Assembly (NCBI GenBank): GCA_019347575.1
Contig: JAHWKY010000004.1
Location: forward strand, 62,001 to 126,000
Length of the DNA: 64,000 nt
DNA from: Actinomycetota bacterium
Lineage (GTDB): Bacteria > Actinomycetota > Nitriliruptoria > Nitriliruptorales > Nitriliruptoraceae
Direction: 5' to 3'
Both the position numbers and the translations under genes were made by a program. Shown here piece by piece: positions 10,305 through 20,000 of this stretch. Under the pieces are notes generated by a model. That model made no database searches. It saw only the letters and a program-made list of their open reading frames with translations, and was not told the origin of the DNA. Each line of letters begins with the position of its first letter. Positions within the stretch are counted from its first letter, which is position 1.

Positions 10305-11303
10305 GTGGCACCCTTGTCCGCCGTGCAACGTCTCCTGTGGTCCGCCCTCGCCGCCGTCCTGGCGTCGGCCTGTTCGGCTGTCGGACCCGAGGCGGTGCCC
10401 ACCCCGACGCCGACGGCGACCGTCGAGCCGTTGCGCGTCGGCACCTCGCCGGAACACGAGGCCCAGCTCCTGGGGCACACCCTCGTCGCCCTGCTCGAGG
10501 ACGCGGGGTTGCCGGCGACCGTCGAGACCTTCGACGGGGCGACGGACGCGCGGCAAGCGCTGGAGCTGGGTGTCATCGACGTGCTCCCCGGGTACACCGG
10601 TGCGGCCTGGCTGGAGGTGCTGGGTCGCCCCGATCCACCTGGCGATCCGCGCACCTCCTACCGGCGCGTGCGGCAGGACGACGCCGACGGAGGCGTGGTG
10701 TGGTTGCGGCCGCGCTTCGCTCTCGAGGAGGGTCTGCACCTCCCCCCCGCCAACGCCACGTTCGCCTTCTTCGTCCAAGGACCGCCCTCGATGATGGCGT
10801 CGCTGACGACGATGTCGCAACTCGCCGCGCGGTTGGGGGAGGAGCCCGGTGCACTGCTCTGCGTCGATCCCGAGTTCGCGGAGCGCTCCGATGGGCTCGA
10901 GGCGGTGCTCGATGCCTACGCCATCGCCGACGTGCGGTCGGCACCGGCGCCTCCCGATGAGGCCATCGCCGGTGTCGGGTCGGGGGAGTGCCTCGCGGGT
11001 CTGGCGACCGCCACCGACGGCGCTGCCTGGCGTGCGGGACTGCGGCCCTTGATCGACGACCTGCGCGTGTTCCCGGCGTTCGTCGTGACCGTCCAGGTCC
11101 CCGACGGTCTGCGCGTCTCGCGTCCGGACGTGGTGACGGCGATCACGCCGTTCACGGACCACCTCACCACGGAACGGCTGGGGCGCTGGAACGCCAAGGT
11201 CGTCGCCGGTGCCGACGTCGAACAGGTGGCCGCGGACGCGGCCCGGCGCCTCGCGGAGCTTGCCGAGATCGCAGGGCCGCAGACGACAGCGGACGGTGGT
11301 TGA
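10305..11303 (+). CDS. OpuAC-type substrate-binding lipoprotein
   Basis: A 332-residue periplasmic-binding-type protein similar to glycine betaine/choline (osmoprotectant) receptors. The lipobox LASAC lies near residue 22 after a hydrophobic start. The signature LGVIDVLPGYTGAAWLEVLG corresponds to the D-x-Y-P-E-Y-T-G-T motif of the OpuCC/YehZ group, with Pro-Gly-Tyr instead of Pro-Glu-Tyr. Late segments FPAFVVTVQVPDGL and ITPFTDHLTTERLGRWNAKV fit the second lobe. It starts at GTG 10305 with GAGG five bases upstream; GTG 10323 is possible. No permease or ATPase is adjacent, so it is an orphan here. Confidence 0.8.
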   Translation: MAPLSAVQRLLWSALAAVLASACSAVGPEAVPTPTPTATVEPLRVGTSPEHEAQLLGHTLVALLEDAGLPATVETFDGATDARQALELGVIDVLPGYTGAAWLEVLGRPDPPGDPRTSYRRVRQDDADGGVVWLRPRFALEEGLHLPPANATFAFFVQGPPSMMASLTTMSQLAARLGEEPGALLCVDPEFAERSDGLEAVLDAYAIADVRSAPAPPDEAIAGVGSGECLAGLATATDGAAWRAGLRPLIDDLRVFPAFVVTVQVPDGLRVSRPDVVTAITPFTDHLTTERLGRWNAKVVAGADVEQVAADAARRLAELAEIAGPQTTADGG

Positions 11304-11312
11304 CCGTCGCGG

Positions 11313-11357
11313 TTGACCACCACCGGGTCGGCGAGTACGGTCTCGAACACATGTTCG
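11313..11357 (+). promoter_or_regulatory. Promoter with LexA (SOS) box for DUF6504
   Basis: TTGACC at 11313-11318, a 17-base spacer and TACGGT at 11336-11341 form a good promoter. The perfect palindrome CGAACACATGTTCG at 11344-11357 begins two bases later, over the expected transcription start. It matches the GAAC-N4-GTTC LexA box of actinobacteria and Bacillus. Repressor binding there would block transcription until DNA damage. Confidence 0.9.
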
Positions 11358-11385
11358 GTCAGGCCACGATCGAGACACTTGCTCC

Positions 11386-11670
11386 GTGACCAAGCGCTAC
11401 CGAGAACAGCTCGAGGACGTCGAACTGGCGCCCGACGGTGTGACCCCTGCCGGGTTCCGCTGGCGTGGTCGCTGCTACCGCGTGGAACGCGTCCTCGGGC
11501 ACTGGCGCGAGGACCCAGGGTGGTGGCGCCGCCCCGATGGCGAACCTATCCGCATCGAGCAGGCCGACCTCTGGCGGGTCGAGGCCCGCAACGGGGTGCC
11601 CGGCCACGGGGTGTACGAGCTGGTCCAGCGCGCCGATGCCGGCTGGCGGCTCGAACGGGTCTGGGACTGA
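11386..11670 (+). CDS. DUF6504 protein, SOS-controlled
   Basis: A 94-residue protein matching DUF6504, small actinobacterial proteins often found beside Y-family polymerase or dnaE2 genes. Typical features: a PAGFRWRGRCYRVERVLGHW segment, a WWRRP motif, LWRVEARNG and a final GWRLERVWD, all Trp/Arg-rich strands that could contact DNA or a polymerase. The start is GTG 11386, 28 bases after a perfect LexA box. The nearest mutasome genes, dnaE2 and dinB, are 5.7 and 11.8 kb downstream and carry the same box, so it is a strong candidate accessory factor of SOS mutagenesis. The molecular role is unknown. Confidence 0.85.
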   Translation: MTKRYREQLEDVELAPDGVTPAGFRWRGRCYRVERVLGHWREDPGWWRRPDGEPIRIEQADLWRVEARNGVPGHGVYELVQRADAGWRLERVWD

Positions 11671-11747
11671 CCCACTCCGAGCAGGAGGCGCAGGGGGCCG
11701 CGTCGAAGCTCCCTTCTGGCATCCCTCGGCCATCCTGGAGGCAGTCC

Positions 11748-14186
11748 GTGCACGCACATCCGCGCCTCAGCGAGATCGCAGCCCTCGTGACCACGCTGCT
11801 CGTCCTCGCGAGCGCCCTCGTGGCACTCACGATCGGCGGTGACGGCCTCACCGCTCCCGAGCGCCATTTGGCCGCCCAACGCCCCGTCGGTGAACCCGCC
11901 TCCGACTGGTTCCTCAGCGCACGCGGCGGCGCCGACCTCGATCCTGCCGCCGGGACCCGAGCCCGAGCCGAGGCCGCTGACGCCCGACACCGCACCGCGG
12001 CGACGGACCCCGCGCTCGCCGAAGCGCCCTGGACCTGGCTCGGCCCCCAGAACATCGGTGGTCGTGTCCTCGACATCGCCCTCGATCCGGCCGGTACCGA
12101 CACCGTCTACGTCGCCACGGCTGGCGGCGGCGTGTGGAAGAGCACCGACGCCGGCGTCACGCTCGCTCCCAGCTGGCCGGATGTCGCACCGCAGGCGGTC
12201 GCAGCCATCGCGGCGGCGCCGGACGAGACCCTCTACGCCGGGACCGGCGAGCCGCCACCCGGTGGGGGATCGATCACCTGGGCTGGCGACGGCATCTACC
12301 GCTCCACGGACGGGGCGCAGACCTGGGAGAACATCGGACTGTCCGACTCGGGCACGATCAGCGAGATCGTCGTCGACTCCCGCGGCACGATCTGGGTGGC
12401 GTCGATGGGCCACGGCTTCGCCGAAGGTGGCGAGCGCGGGCTGTACCGCTCCGACGACGGCGGCGAGAGCTGGACCGTCGCGCTGGAGGCGCCCAACGGG
12501 CGGACCGGCGCCAGCGATATCGCCATCGACCCGGCCGATCCCGATCACCTCTTCGTGACGATGTGGCAGCGGATCCGCCTGCCCGACCGACGGCTGTACG
12601 GCGGCCCCGGCTCGACCGTGTGGGAGTCGCACGACGGCGGGGCGACCTGGGAGTCGGTCGATGCCATCACCGCTCAGGACTCGCGTCGTCAGCCCGGCCG
12701 CATCGCGCTGTCGTTCGCGCCCAGCGACGCGAGCAGGGTGTACGCCATCGTCGTCGACGACCTCGGCGGCTTCGACAGCTTCTACCGCTCCGATGACGGG
12801 GGAGCGACGTGGACGCAGACCGGTGACAGCTTCCTCGACACGTCGCAGTCGAGCTACGGCTGGTGGTTCGGTCGCATCTGGGTCGACCCCGACGAGCCCG
12901 ACGTGCTCTTCGCTGGAGGCGTGGACCTCGTGTGGTCGGATGACGGCGGCGACAGCTGGCTGCCGCAGTCCAGCACCATCGCTGGAGTCGTGACGGGAGT
13001 GACGGTCGTGAACCCCCACGCCGACCAGCACGACATGGTGTGGGACGAGCGCGTGCCGGGGCGCGTCTACCTCGCCAACGACGGCGGCCTCTACCGCAGC
13101 GACGCCGATGGCCGCCTCGACTGGAAGGGCGCGCTGCAGCAGGGGTTCACCCAGCACTACTCGGTCGGGGTGAGCCAACAGCAGCCCAGCCGCGTCGTCT
13201 CTGGGCTCCAGGACAACATGTGCCAGCGCAACTACGTCGCCGGTGACCTCGGCCAACCGCAGACCTGGACCAAGTACGGCCTGTGTGGCGACGGACTGCA
13301 GACGCTGATCCACCCCACCGACGACCGCATCGTCTACGGCTGCGCCCAGTACGGCGGCAACTGCTCACGGTCCGACGACGGCGGCGGGGCGTTCGCTTTC
13401 ATGAGGATCCCGGGCGACCGGCACAACTGGTGGGCGCCGATCGCGTTCGACCCGTCCGATCCGACGGTCATGTACGCGGGGTCCAACGTGGTGTCGCGTG
13501 GCGCGACCGCCGGCGGGGTCCGACCGGGACAGACCGGTTTCGCCGTGATCAGCCCCGACCTGACCTCGACGGCGGGCGGGGCGGAACAGCCCGACCCGCA
13601 GTACGAGTTCGGCACGATCACGACCCTGGCGGTAGCCCCCTCCGACGGCAACGTGCTGTACGTGGGGACCGACGAGGGCTGGCTCTGGCGGGGCGAGCTC
13701 GCGGGACCGCAGTGGGGCTGGGAGCGGATCGACACCGAGACCGACGTCCCCGAGGACGAGCGCGTCCTCCCCGACGGACTGTCGTGGGTGTCGCGGGTGG
13801 CGGTCGACCCGGGCGATGCCGACGTCGCCTACGCGACGTTCTCGCGCTACCGCAACGGCGAGGACACGCCGCTCGTGGTGAAGACGACCGACGGCGGCGC
13901 GAGCTGGACCGACATCACCGGCGACCTCCCCGACGCGCCGGTCAACGAGATCGTCGTGCTCGACGACAGCGCGCGCCTCGTCGTGGGAACCGACGTCGGG
14001 GTGTTCCTCTCCGACGACGGTGGCACGAGCTGGAAGGCGGTCGGGACGGGGCTCCCCACGAGCCCGGTGCTCGACATCGCCACGCATACGAGCACCGATC
14101 TGCTCAGCGGGGCGAGCACCACCTACTTGACCGCCGCCACCTTCGGTCGCGGCATCATGCGCGTCGCCCTCCCGTCGGCGGAGTAG
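11748..14186 (+). CDS. Exported Asp-box (BNR/sortilin-like) beta-propeller protein
   Basis: An 812-residue secreted or membrane-anchored protein. I choose GTG 11748 because GGAGG (11737-11741) lies six bases upstream and the next 33 residues form a signal anchor (LVTTLLVLASALVALTIGG). The open frame further upstream is out-of-frame DUF6504 and leader. The body is made of propeller blades with at least eight Asp-box motifs (SDDGGESW, SHDGGATW, SDDGGATW, SDDGGDSW, TTDGGASW, SDDGGTSW and variants). It begins with WTWLGPQNIGGRVLDIALDP, the usual entry of VPS10/sortilin-like bacterial propellers. No sialidase active-site set is apparent; a binding or scaffold role is more likely than a hydrolase. 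Confidence 0.88.
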   Translation: MHAHPRLSEIAALVTTLLVLASALVALTIGGDGLTAPERHLAAQRPVGEPASDWFLSARGGADLDPAAGTRARAEAADARHRTAATDPALAEAPWTWLGPQNIGGRVLDIALDPAGTDTVYVATAGGGVWKSTDAGVTLAPSWPDVAPQAVAAIAAAPDETLYAGTGEPPPGGGSITWAGDGIYRSTDGAQTWENIGLSDSGTISEIVVDSRGTIWVASMGHGFAEGGERGLYRSDDGGESWTVALEAPNGRTGASDIAIDPADPDHLFVTMWQRIRLPDRRLYGGPGSTVWESHDGGATWESVDAITAQDSRRQPGRIALSFAPSDASRVYAIVVDDLGGFDSFYRSDDGGATWTQTGDSFLDTSQSSYGWWFGRIWVDPDEPDVLFAGGVDLVWSDDGGDSWLPQSSTIAGVVTGVTVVNPHADQHDMVWDERVPGRVYLANDGGLYRSDADGRLDWKGALQQGFTQHYSVGVSQQQPSRVVSGLQDNMCQRNYVAGDLGQPQTWTKYGLCGDGLQTLIHPTDDRIVYGCAQYGGNCSRSDDGGGAFAFMRIPGDRHNWWAPIAFDPSDPTVMYAGSNVVSRGATAGGVRPGQTGFAVISPDLTSTAGGAEQPDPQYEFGTITTLAVAPSDGNVLYVGTDEGWLWRGELAGPQWGWERIDTETDVPEDERVLPDGLSWVSRVAVDPGDADVAYATFSRYRNGEDTPLVVKTTDGGASWTDITGDLPDAPVNEIVVLDDSARLVVGTDVGVFLSDDGGTSWKAVGTGLPTSPVLDIATHTSTDLLSGASTTYLTAATFGRGIMRVALPSAE

Positions 14187-14283
14187 CCCACCCGCCCTCC
14201 GCCATGGCCGACGCGCCCCGTGACGGGAGCGCGCGTGGAGGCGTGTTCGCGTCAGCCTGGCTCGGCGGGACGGAGGCTGCGGC

Positions 14284-14556
14284 TCAGGAAGCCACCGCCT
14301 CCCAGAGCGACTCCTCGCGGACCGAGACGATCGGGCTCGTGGTGAACCCGGGCCCGTCGAAGGAGTGGCAGTGCAGCCGCAAGCCGACCGAGCCGGGGAC
14401 GATCTCCACCCGGTCGAAGTCGGCCACGAACGCCATCGGGCCGGCGGTGCCTCGGACGGGATGATCGCTGACGCGGGTCACACGGACGCGTCTACCGTCC
14501 GGTGCGCTGCTCACCAGGTAGGTCGAGGAGTTCTCGGTCTCGATCCGAAGCAGCAC
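14284..14556 (-). CDS. Hypothetical protein, 90 aa
   Basis: A small protein of unknown family, starting at GTG 14556 with GGAGGG six bases upstream on the minus strand. The sequence alternates polar and hydrophobic residues (LLRIETENSSTYLV, RVRVTRVSDHP, VGLRLHCHSFDG), suggesting a small beta-barrel. It has no export signal or membrane segment. It stands alone between two large exported proteins on the other strand. Confidence 0.65.
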   Translation of the reverse strand: MLLRIETENSSTYLVSSAPDGRRVRVTRVSDHPVRGTAGPMAFVADFDRVEIVPGSVGLRLHCHSFDGPGFTTSPIVSVREESLWEAVAS

Positions 14557-14753
14557 GTGGCACCCTCCGCCGGACGGTCCATCGTCGCACGCTGGGCCAC
14601 CTCATGGCAACGGCACGGAGCGGCGTAGCCGTGGGACTCGTGCCGGGCGTGGTTCCCGCTCCGTCGGGCGGGGACGGGCACGGCTTCGGATGACTTCCGG
14701 CGGTGGGGGCGAGGTGACCGTTACCTTCTCGGTCCGTCGTATCGAGGGTCTGG

Positions 14754-16877
14754 GTGCGGGCAACGGCAGGGCGGTTGGGGCTCGTCGTCGCGGTGTTGAC
14801 CGCGGCGCTCGTCCCCGTGCCACGGCTCGTCCCCGTGGCCCCGGCGGTCGCGGACAGCGCGCCGTCGATCCACACGCCCCGCCCGATGCCGGGCTCGATC
14901 GTGCCCACCGGTGAGCTTCTGTTGCGCGTGACGACGCAGTCCGATGCCGACACCGCCACCGTCGAGCTGTCCCTCGACGGGCGACCGGTCGTCGTGGCCC
15001 GCGGCGAGCGGGACCCCGACGGCGCTGCCTACGCGAGCGCGACGGTCACCGTGGCGCCCGGCCCCCACGAGGCGAGCGCGACGTTCACGGATACGGCGGG
15101 GCGACGGGTCCAGCGATCCTGGTCGTTCGTGGCTACCGACGTGACCGTGCGGCGCCACGCCGGACCGACACGGCTCGAGACGGCCGTCGCGATCAGCCGC
15201 GAGACGTTCCCTGAAGCGGGGAGCGCGTCCGCGGTCCTGCTCGCGAGGGCGGACGACTTCGCCGACGCCCTCGCGGGCGCCCCGCTGGCGGTGCACCTGG
15301 ATGCGCCCCTGCTGCTCACGGCGCGCGATGAGCTGGCCGAGGTCGCGCGCCAGGAGCTGCGACGCGTGCTGCCACTCGGCGGCACGGTCCACCTGCTCGG
15401 TGGCACGGAGGCCCTCTCGCGTGCGGTCGCGGACGACGTACGTGCGCTCGGCTACCTCGTCACCCGTCACGCAGGCGAGGACCGCTACGCCACCGCGGCG
15501 AGCATCGCCCGCGCCCTGCCGGGTACGGGCGGGGCTCTCATCGCGTCGGGTGTGTCGTTCCCGGACGCGCTGGCCGCGTCCGCTCCCGCGGCACGCGATG
15601 GCGTCCCCATCCTCCTCACGCGTCGCGACGAGCTGCCGCACGCGACGACCGAGGTGCTCGATGACCGCGGGGTGGCCGACCTGGTGGTCGTCGGTGGACC
15701 GGCGGTCGTGAGTGCCGCCGTCGAGGAGCAGCTCACGGACACGATCGAACGGGTCGAACGGGTCGCGGGGGCTGATCGCTACGCCACCGCCGTGGCGGTC
15801 CTCGCCCGCTACTACGACCGTCCCTCGGGTGTGTCCCTCGCGAGCGGGACCGACTTCCCCGACGCGCTCACCGGGACGCGTCACGCTGCCGCCCTCCGCC
15901 AGCCCCTGCTGTTGACGCCAGCCGACCACCCGGTAACCGCCACGGACGCAGCGCTCCGGGCGGTACGGCCCAGGCACCTCGACGTCTACGGCGGCGCGGT
16001 GGCCGTCACCGACGCCACCGCTGGCGCCAGCGTCCGCGCGGTGGTCGACGGTCCCGACGCTCCGCGCGTCGTCACAGCGACCCCGGTCGAGACCGACGAG
16101 GCCAGCTACCTCGAGCGCGTCACGGTGACGTTCGACCGGCCCGTCGACGTCGGGGCGTCGTCCGTCTACCTCGATGTCGGCGACCGCGAGATCGTGGGGG
16201 AGGTCGTCGGCGTCGACGAACGGACCCTACAGCTGCGCGTGCCCGGGGGAGTGGCGGGCCTGGAGCGCGAGCTCGCACACGCGGGGCGGGTCACGGTCGC
16301 GGGCGTCGGGGCGGGAGCGGTGGGGCACCACGACGTCGCGTTCACCTACCTCGAGCCCGATCCGTGGTTCGCCACCGTCGCTGGCGTCGACCTGCACCTG
16401 CCGTCGCGTCACGTCGAGATGATCGGCTACCACCAGTCCAGCCACGACGGGGCGAGGGAGCTCAGCCCGCGTGACACCGCCACCGCGCAGCTGACCCTCC
16501 CCAGCCGCGGACGCGGGACCGGCCGGCACACCGCAGCGGACATCGTCGCCGACCCCGAGCTCGCGGTGTACTCGCCGGTGGACGGCGTCGTCGTCCGTGC
16601 CGGGACCTACCGCCTCTACTGCGACCACTACGACCACTACCTCGTCATCGAGCCCGACGCGCGCCCCGGCTACGAGGTCAAGCTGCTGCACTTCGAGGGC
16701 CTGGCCGTCGCGACCGGCGACCGGGTCGAGGCCGGGATCACGCAGGTCGGCTCGGCGCCCCGCACGCTGCCGTTCGAGTCGCAGGTCGACGAGTACTCCG
16801 GCCCCGACGCCTGGCCCCACGTCCACGTCGAGGTCGTGGACACCGCGATCCCCGATCGGGGCGGGGGCGGCTGCTGA
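14754..16877 (+). CDS. CWB2-repeat cell-wall protein with C-terminal M23-like domain
   Basis: A 707-residue exported protein. A signal peptide covers about residues 1-33. Residues 35-125 form an Ig-like region. Three cell-wall-binding type 2 repeats follow (about 130-430), each with the R-x-x-T-A/Y-A-T-A start, e.g. RLETAVAISRETFP, RYATAASIARALP, RYATAVAVLARYY, and with DDFADALAGAPLA-type centres. A strand-rich region leads to a C-terminal domain (about 545-700) that resembles M23/LytM peptidases (YSPVDGVVVRAGTY and a late HVHVEV). The first zinc-ligand motif H-x4-D is not obvious, so it may be inactive. It probably binds wall polymers. The start GTG 14754 has GAGGG six bases upstream. Confidence 0.88.
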   Translation: MRATAGRLGLVVAVLTAALVPVPRLVPVAPAVADSAPSIHTPRPMPGSIVPTGELLLRVTTQSDADTATVELSLDGRPVVVARGERDPDGAAYASATVTVAPGPHEASATFTDTAGRRVQRSWSFVATDVTVRRHAGPTRLETAVAISRETFPEAGSASAVLLARADDFADALAGAPLAVHLDAPLLLTARDELAEVARQELRRVLPLGGTVHLLGGTEALSRAVADDVRALGYLVTRHAGEDRYATAASIARALPGTGGALIASGVSFPDALAASAPAARDGVPILLTRRDELPHATTEVLDDRGVADLVVVGGPAVVSAAVEEQLTDTIERVERVAGADRYATAVAVLARYYDRPSGVSLASGTDFPDALTGTRHAAALRQPLLLTPADHPVTATDAALRAVRPRHLDVYGGAVAVTDATAGASVRAVVDGPDAPRVVTATPVETDEASYLERVTVTFDRPVDVGASSVYLDVGDREIVGEVVGVDERTLQLRVPGGVAGLERELAHAGRVTVAGVGAGAVGHHDVAFTYLEPDPWFATVAGVDLHLPSRHVEMIGYHQSSHDGARELSPRDTATAQLTLPSRGRGTGRHTAADIVADPELAVYSPVDGVVVRAGTYRLYCDHYDHYLVIEPDARPGYEVKLLHFEGLAVATGDRVEAGITQVGSAPRTLPFESQVDEYSGPDAWPHVHVEVVDTAIPDRGGGGC

Positions 16878-16882
16878 CGGAC

Positions 16883-17026
16883 TGGCGAGCGCCCCGTCTT
16901 GACGACAACGCGCATCCACGCGTGTTTGCGTCACGGCCTGGCAGTGGCGAGCGCCCCGTCTTGACGACAACGCGCATCCACGCGTGTTTCCGTCACGGCC
17001 TGGCCGTGCAAGCGCCCCGGTTGACG
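16883..17026. repeat. 62-bp tandem repeat, about 2.3 copies
   Basis: Two nearly identical units (16883-16944 and 16945-17006) and a shortened third (17007-17026) fill most of the gap between the CWB2 gene and dnaE2. Each full unit contains AGCGCCCCGTCTTGACGAC and the hairpin ACGCG-CATCCA-CGCGT. The third copy stops just after TTGACG (17021-17026), which may serve as the -35 element of dnaE2. The hairpins could also end transcription from the CWB2 gene. Confidence 0.85.
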
Positions 17027-17042
17027 CGCGGGACCAGGGCAG

Positions 17043-17056
17043 CGAACATACGTTCG
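17043..17056 (+). promoter_or_regulatory. LexA (SOS) box of dnaE2
   Basis: A perfect palindrome CGAACATACGTTCG, 34 bases before the dnaE2 ATG. A TTGACG at 17021-17026 lies 18 bases before the weak -10 candidate AACATA, so the box overlaps the probable -10 region. It indicates repression by LexA and induction by DNA damage, as known for dnaE2 in mycobacteria. Confidence 0.92.
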
Positions 17057-17090
17057 ACCAACGTCGCCCCGACCCCGCCGAGCCCCCAGC

Positions 17091-20000
17091 ATGCGTCGTG
17101 CCACCCGCACCCCCGCCCCGCAGGAGGCGGAGGAGGATCGCGAGGAGCGTCTCGTCGAGGCGCGACGGGCCGCCGAGGCGGCGGAGGCGGTCCGTCAGCG
17201 CGGAGCAGGTGGTGGGCGTCTCCCACCGTTCGCGCACCTGGCGGTGCGGACCTGCTTCTCGCTGCGCGACGGAGCCATCCGACCACGTGAGCTCGCGGCG
17301 GCCACCGCGGCCGGCGGCATGACCCACGTGGCCATCACCGACCGCGACGGGCTCTACGGGGCGGTCCGCTTCGCGCAGGCGTGCCAGGTCGAGGGCGTCA
17401 CGCCGGTGTTCGGTACCGATCTGGCACTGCGCCCCGACCTCGAGCGCCCCGGCTGGGCCATCACCCGCGCCGGCCGACACCGCCTCCCCACCGGCCACGG
17501 CCCGCAAGGATGGGTGGATGACGCGGCATCCCGCGCCAACCACGCATCCTCGCGCGACGATCCGCGCGCGCGGCGTCCCGCCAGCGGACCGGCGTGGCTC
17601 GAGGACGACGCCCCGCGGATCACCCTGCTCGCTCGGACGCAGCAGGGGTACGGCGACCTGTGCCGCGCGGTCACCGCTGCCCACCTCGGTGCGGAGCGGT
17701 CCTCGCCGCATCTGGCCTGGGAGGACGTCCCCCGCGCGGCGGCACGCCAGGGGTGCTACCTGCTCCTCGGGGTCGACTCGCCGGTGGGGCGGCTGCTGTC
17801 GGCGGGGTTCGAGGAGGCGGCGCGTGACGAGCTGGCGCGCTGGATCGAGGTGTTCGGTCGGGGCGCGGTCCTGCTGGGCGTGCGCAACTGGCTCGAACGC
17901 GGTGACGACCGTCGCACCACCCGCACCCTGCGTCTGGCCGACGACGTCGAGGTGACCCCGGTCGCGATCAACGACGTGCGCTACCTCGTCGCGGAGGACG
18001 TCTTCGTCGCCGACGTGCTGGCGTGCATCCGCAACCAGGTCCCGCTCGGCAAGCACCACCTGGGACGCCGAACCGCCGAGGGCTGGTTCAAGACCACCGC
18101 GGACCTCGCCCCGCTGTTCGCCGAGCGCCCCGACGTGCTGAGCAACACCCAGCGCATCGCCGAGACCTGCGACGTGGACCTCGGCCTGGGCGAGCTGCAC
18201 GTGCCGCGCCTCACCGGCTTGTCGGATGAGGTGGCGGCCGGGGAACTGCACCGCCGGTGCTGGCAGGGAGTCGCGGGGCGCTACCCCCGGCTGACCCCGG
18301 CGATCCGTGAACGGCTCGAGCGCGAGCTGGCCATGGTGGACCGGCTGGGCCTGCACGACTACTTCCTGACCGCCGCCGAGGTGGTCGCCGGCATCCGGGA
18401 CATGGGGGTGCTGTCCGCGTGCCGCGGGTCGGCGGCGGGGAGCCTGGTCTGCTACGCGCTACGCATCAGCGACGTCGATCCGGTCGGCAACGGGCTGATG
18501 TTCGAGCGCTTCATGAACCCCTACCGCGACGAGCTGCCGGATATCGACATCGACGTCGAGTCCTCCCGGCGCGAGGACGTCTACCGCATGATCATGGCGC
18601 GCTACGGCGAGCAGCGCACGGCGTGCGTCGCGATGGTGGAGACCTTCCAGGCACGTATGGCCATCCGGGAGGTCGGCAAGGCGCTCGGGCTGCCGCCCGA
18701 CGAGATCGACGTCATCGCCAAGAGCTTCACCCGCACTCGCGCTCGGGACGTGCGTCAGATGCTCCGACGCGCCCCGGAGCTCGCCCGCGCCAACCTCGAT
18801 GCCGGTCAGCTCGAGCGCCTCTTCGACGTCGTCGAGCGCATCGACGGCTTCCCGCGACACCTCGCGCTGCACCCCTGCGGGATCCTGCTCGCCGACACCC
18901 ACCTGCAGGACCGCACCGCTCTCGAGCGCTCCGCTCCCCGTGGTCCCGACGACGACGGCTTCGTGATGAGCCAGTTCGACAAGGACGACGTCGCGGCTCT
19001 CGGGCTGCTCAAGCTCGACATCCTCGCGGTGCGGCTGCTCAGCTCGATGGCCCACACGGTCGAGCTGCTGCGGCACACCCGTGACGTCGACCTCGACCTG
19101 TCCGAGGTCTCCGACGACGACCCCGAGACCTACGAGCTGCTGCGGTCGACCCGCTCGATCGGGGTCTTCCAGGTGGAGTCCCCGGGCCAGCGCGAGCTGC
19201 TGGGACGGCTGCAGCCCGACCGCTTCGGTGACCTCATCGTCGAGATCTCGCTGTTCCGGCCAGGCCCCGTCAAGGGCGACATGGTCAACCCGTTCGTGTC
19301 CCGTCGGCACGGCGAGGAACAGGTCGTCTACCCCCACCCCTCGCTCGAGCCCGTGCTCGCCGAGACGCACGGGGTGATCGTCTACCACGAGCAGGTCATG
19401 GGGGTGATCGCCGCCATGACCGGGTGCGACCTCAGCTACGCCGACCTGATCCGCCGCCAGCTCGGTGACCACCAGCGGCACGCGGCGCTGCGGGCGTGGA
19501 GCATCGGCCGGGCGGTCGAGCGCGGTTTCGCCCGCCCCGTCGCCGAGCACATCTGGCACCAGCTCCTCCAGTTCGCCTCCTTCGGGTTCTGCAAGGCCCA
19601 CGCTGCGGCGTTCGCCGTGCCGACCTACCGCTCGGCCTGGCTCAAGACCCACTACCTGCCCGAGTTCGTCGCCGGCTTGTTGACCCACGATCCGGGCATG
19701 TACCCGCGCCGGCTGCTACTCGACGAGGCGCGCATGTTCGGGGTCGCGGTGCTGCCTCCGGACGTCAACCGCTCCGAGAGCGCCTACACCGTCGAGGTCG
19801 TCGATCAGGGACTCGCCGACCACCTGCTGAGGTTGCGTGCCGATCACCTCCCACCAGGCTGGCGCGCCCCGACGCCGAGCGAGCCCACCGACCGTCCCGT
19901 CCCACCCGGAGGCTGGGACGCGGGCGACGCCGGCCACGGCTACCGCTACGCGGTCCGTATCGGTCTGCAGGATCTGAAGGGGATCACCGACACCGAGATC

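Noticed and set aside
14886-16100. CWB2 region as a recombination artefact
   Set aside because: The three repeats are diverged at nucleotide level and match normal CWB2 domain spacing.
16227-18356. 709-codon minus-strand open frame across the CWB2 and dnaE2 genes
   Set aside because: Antisense to clear dnaE2 motifs; open only because of the high GC content.
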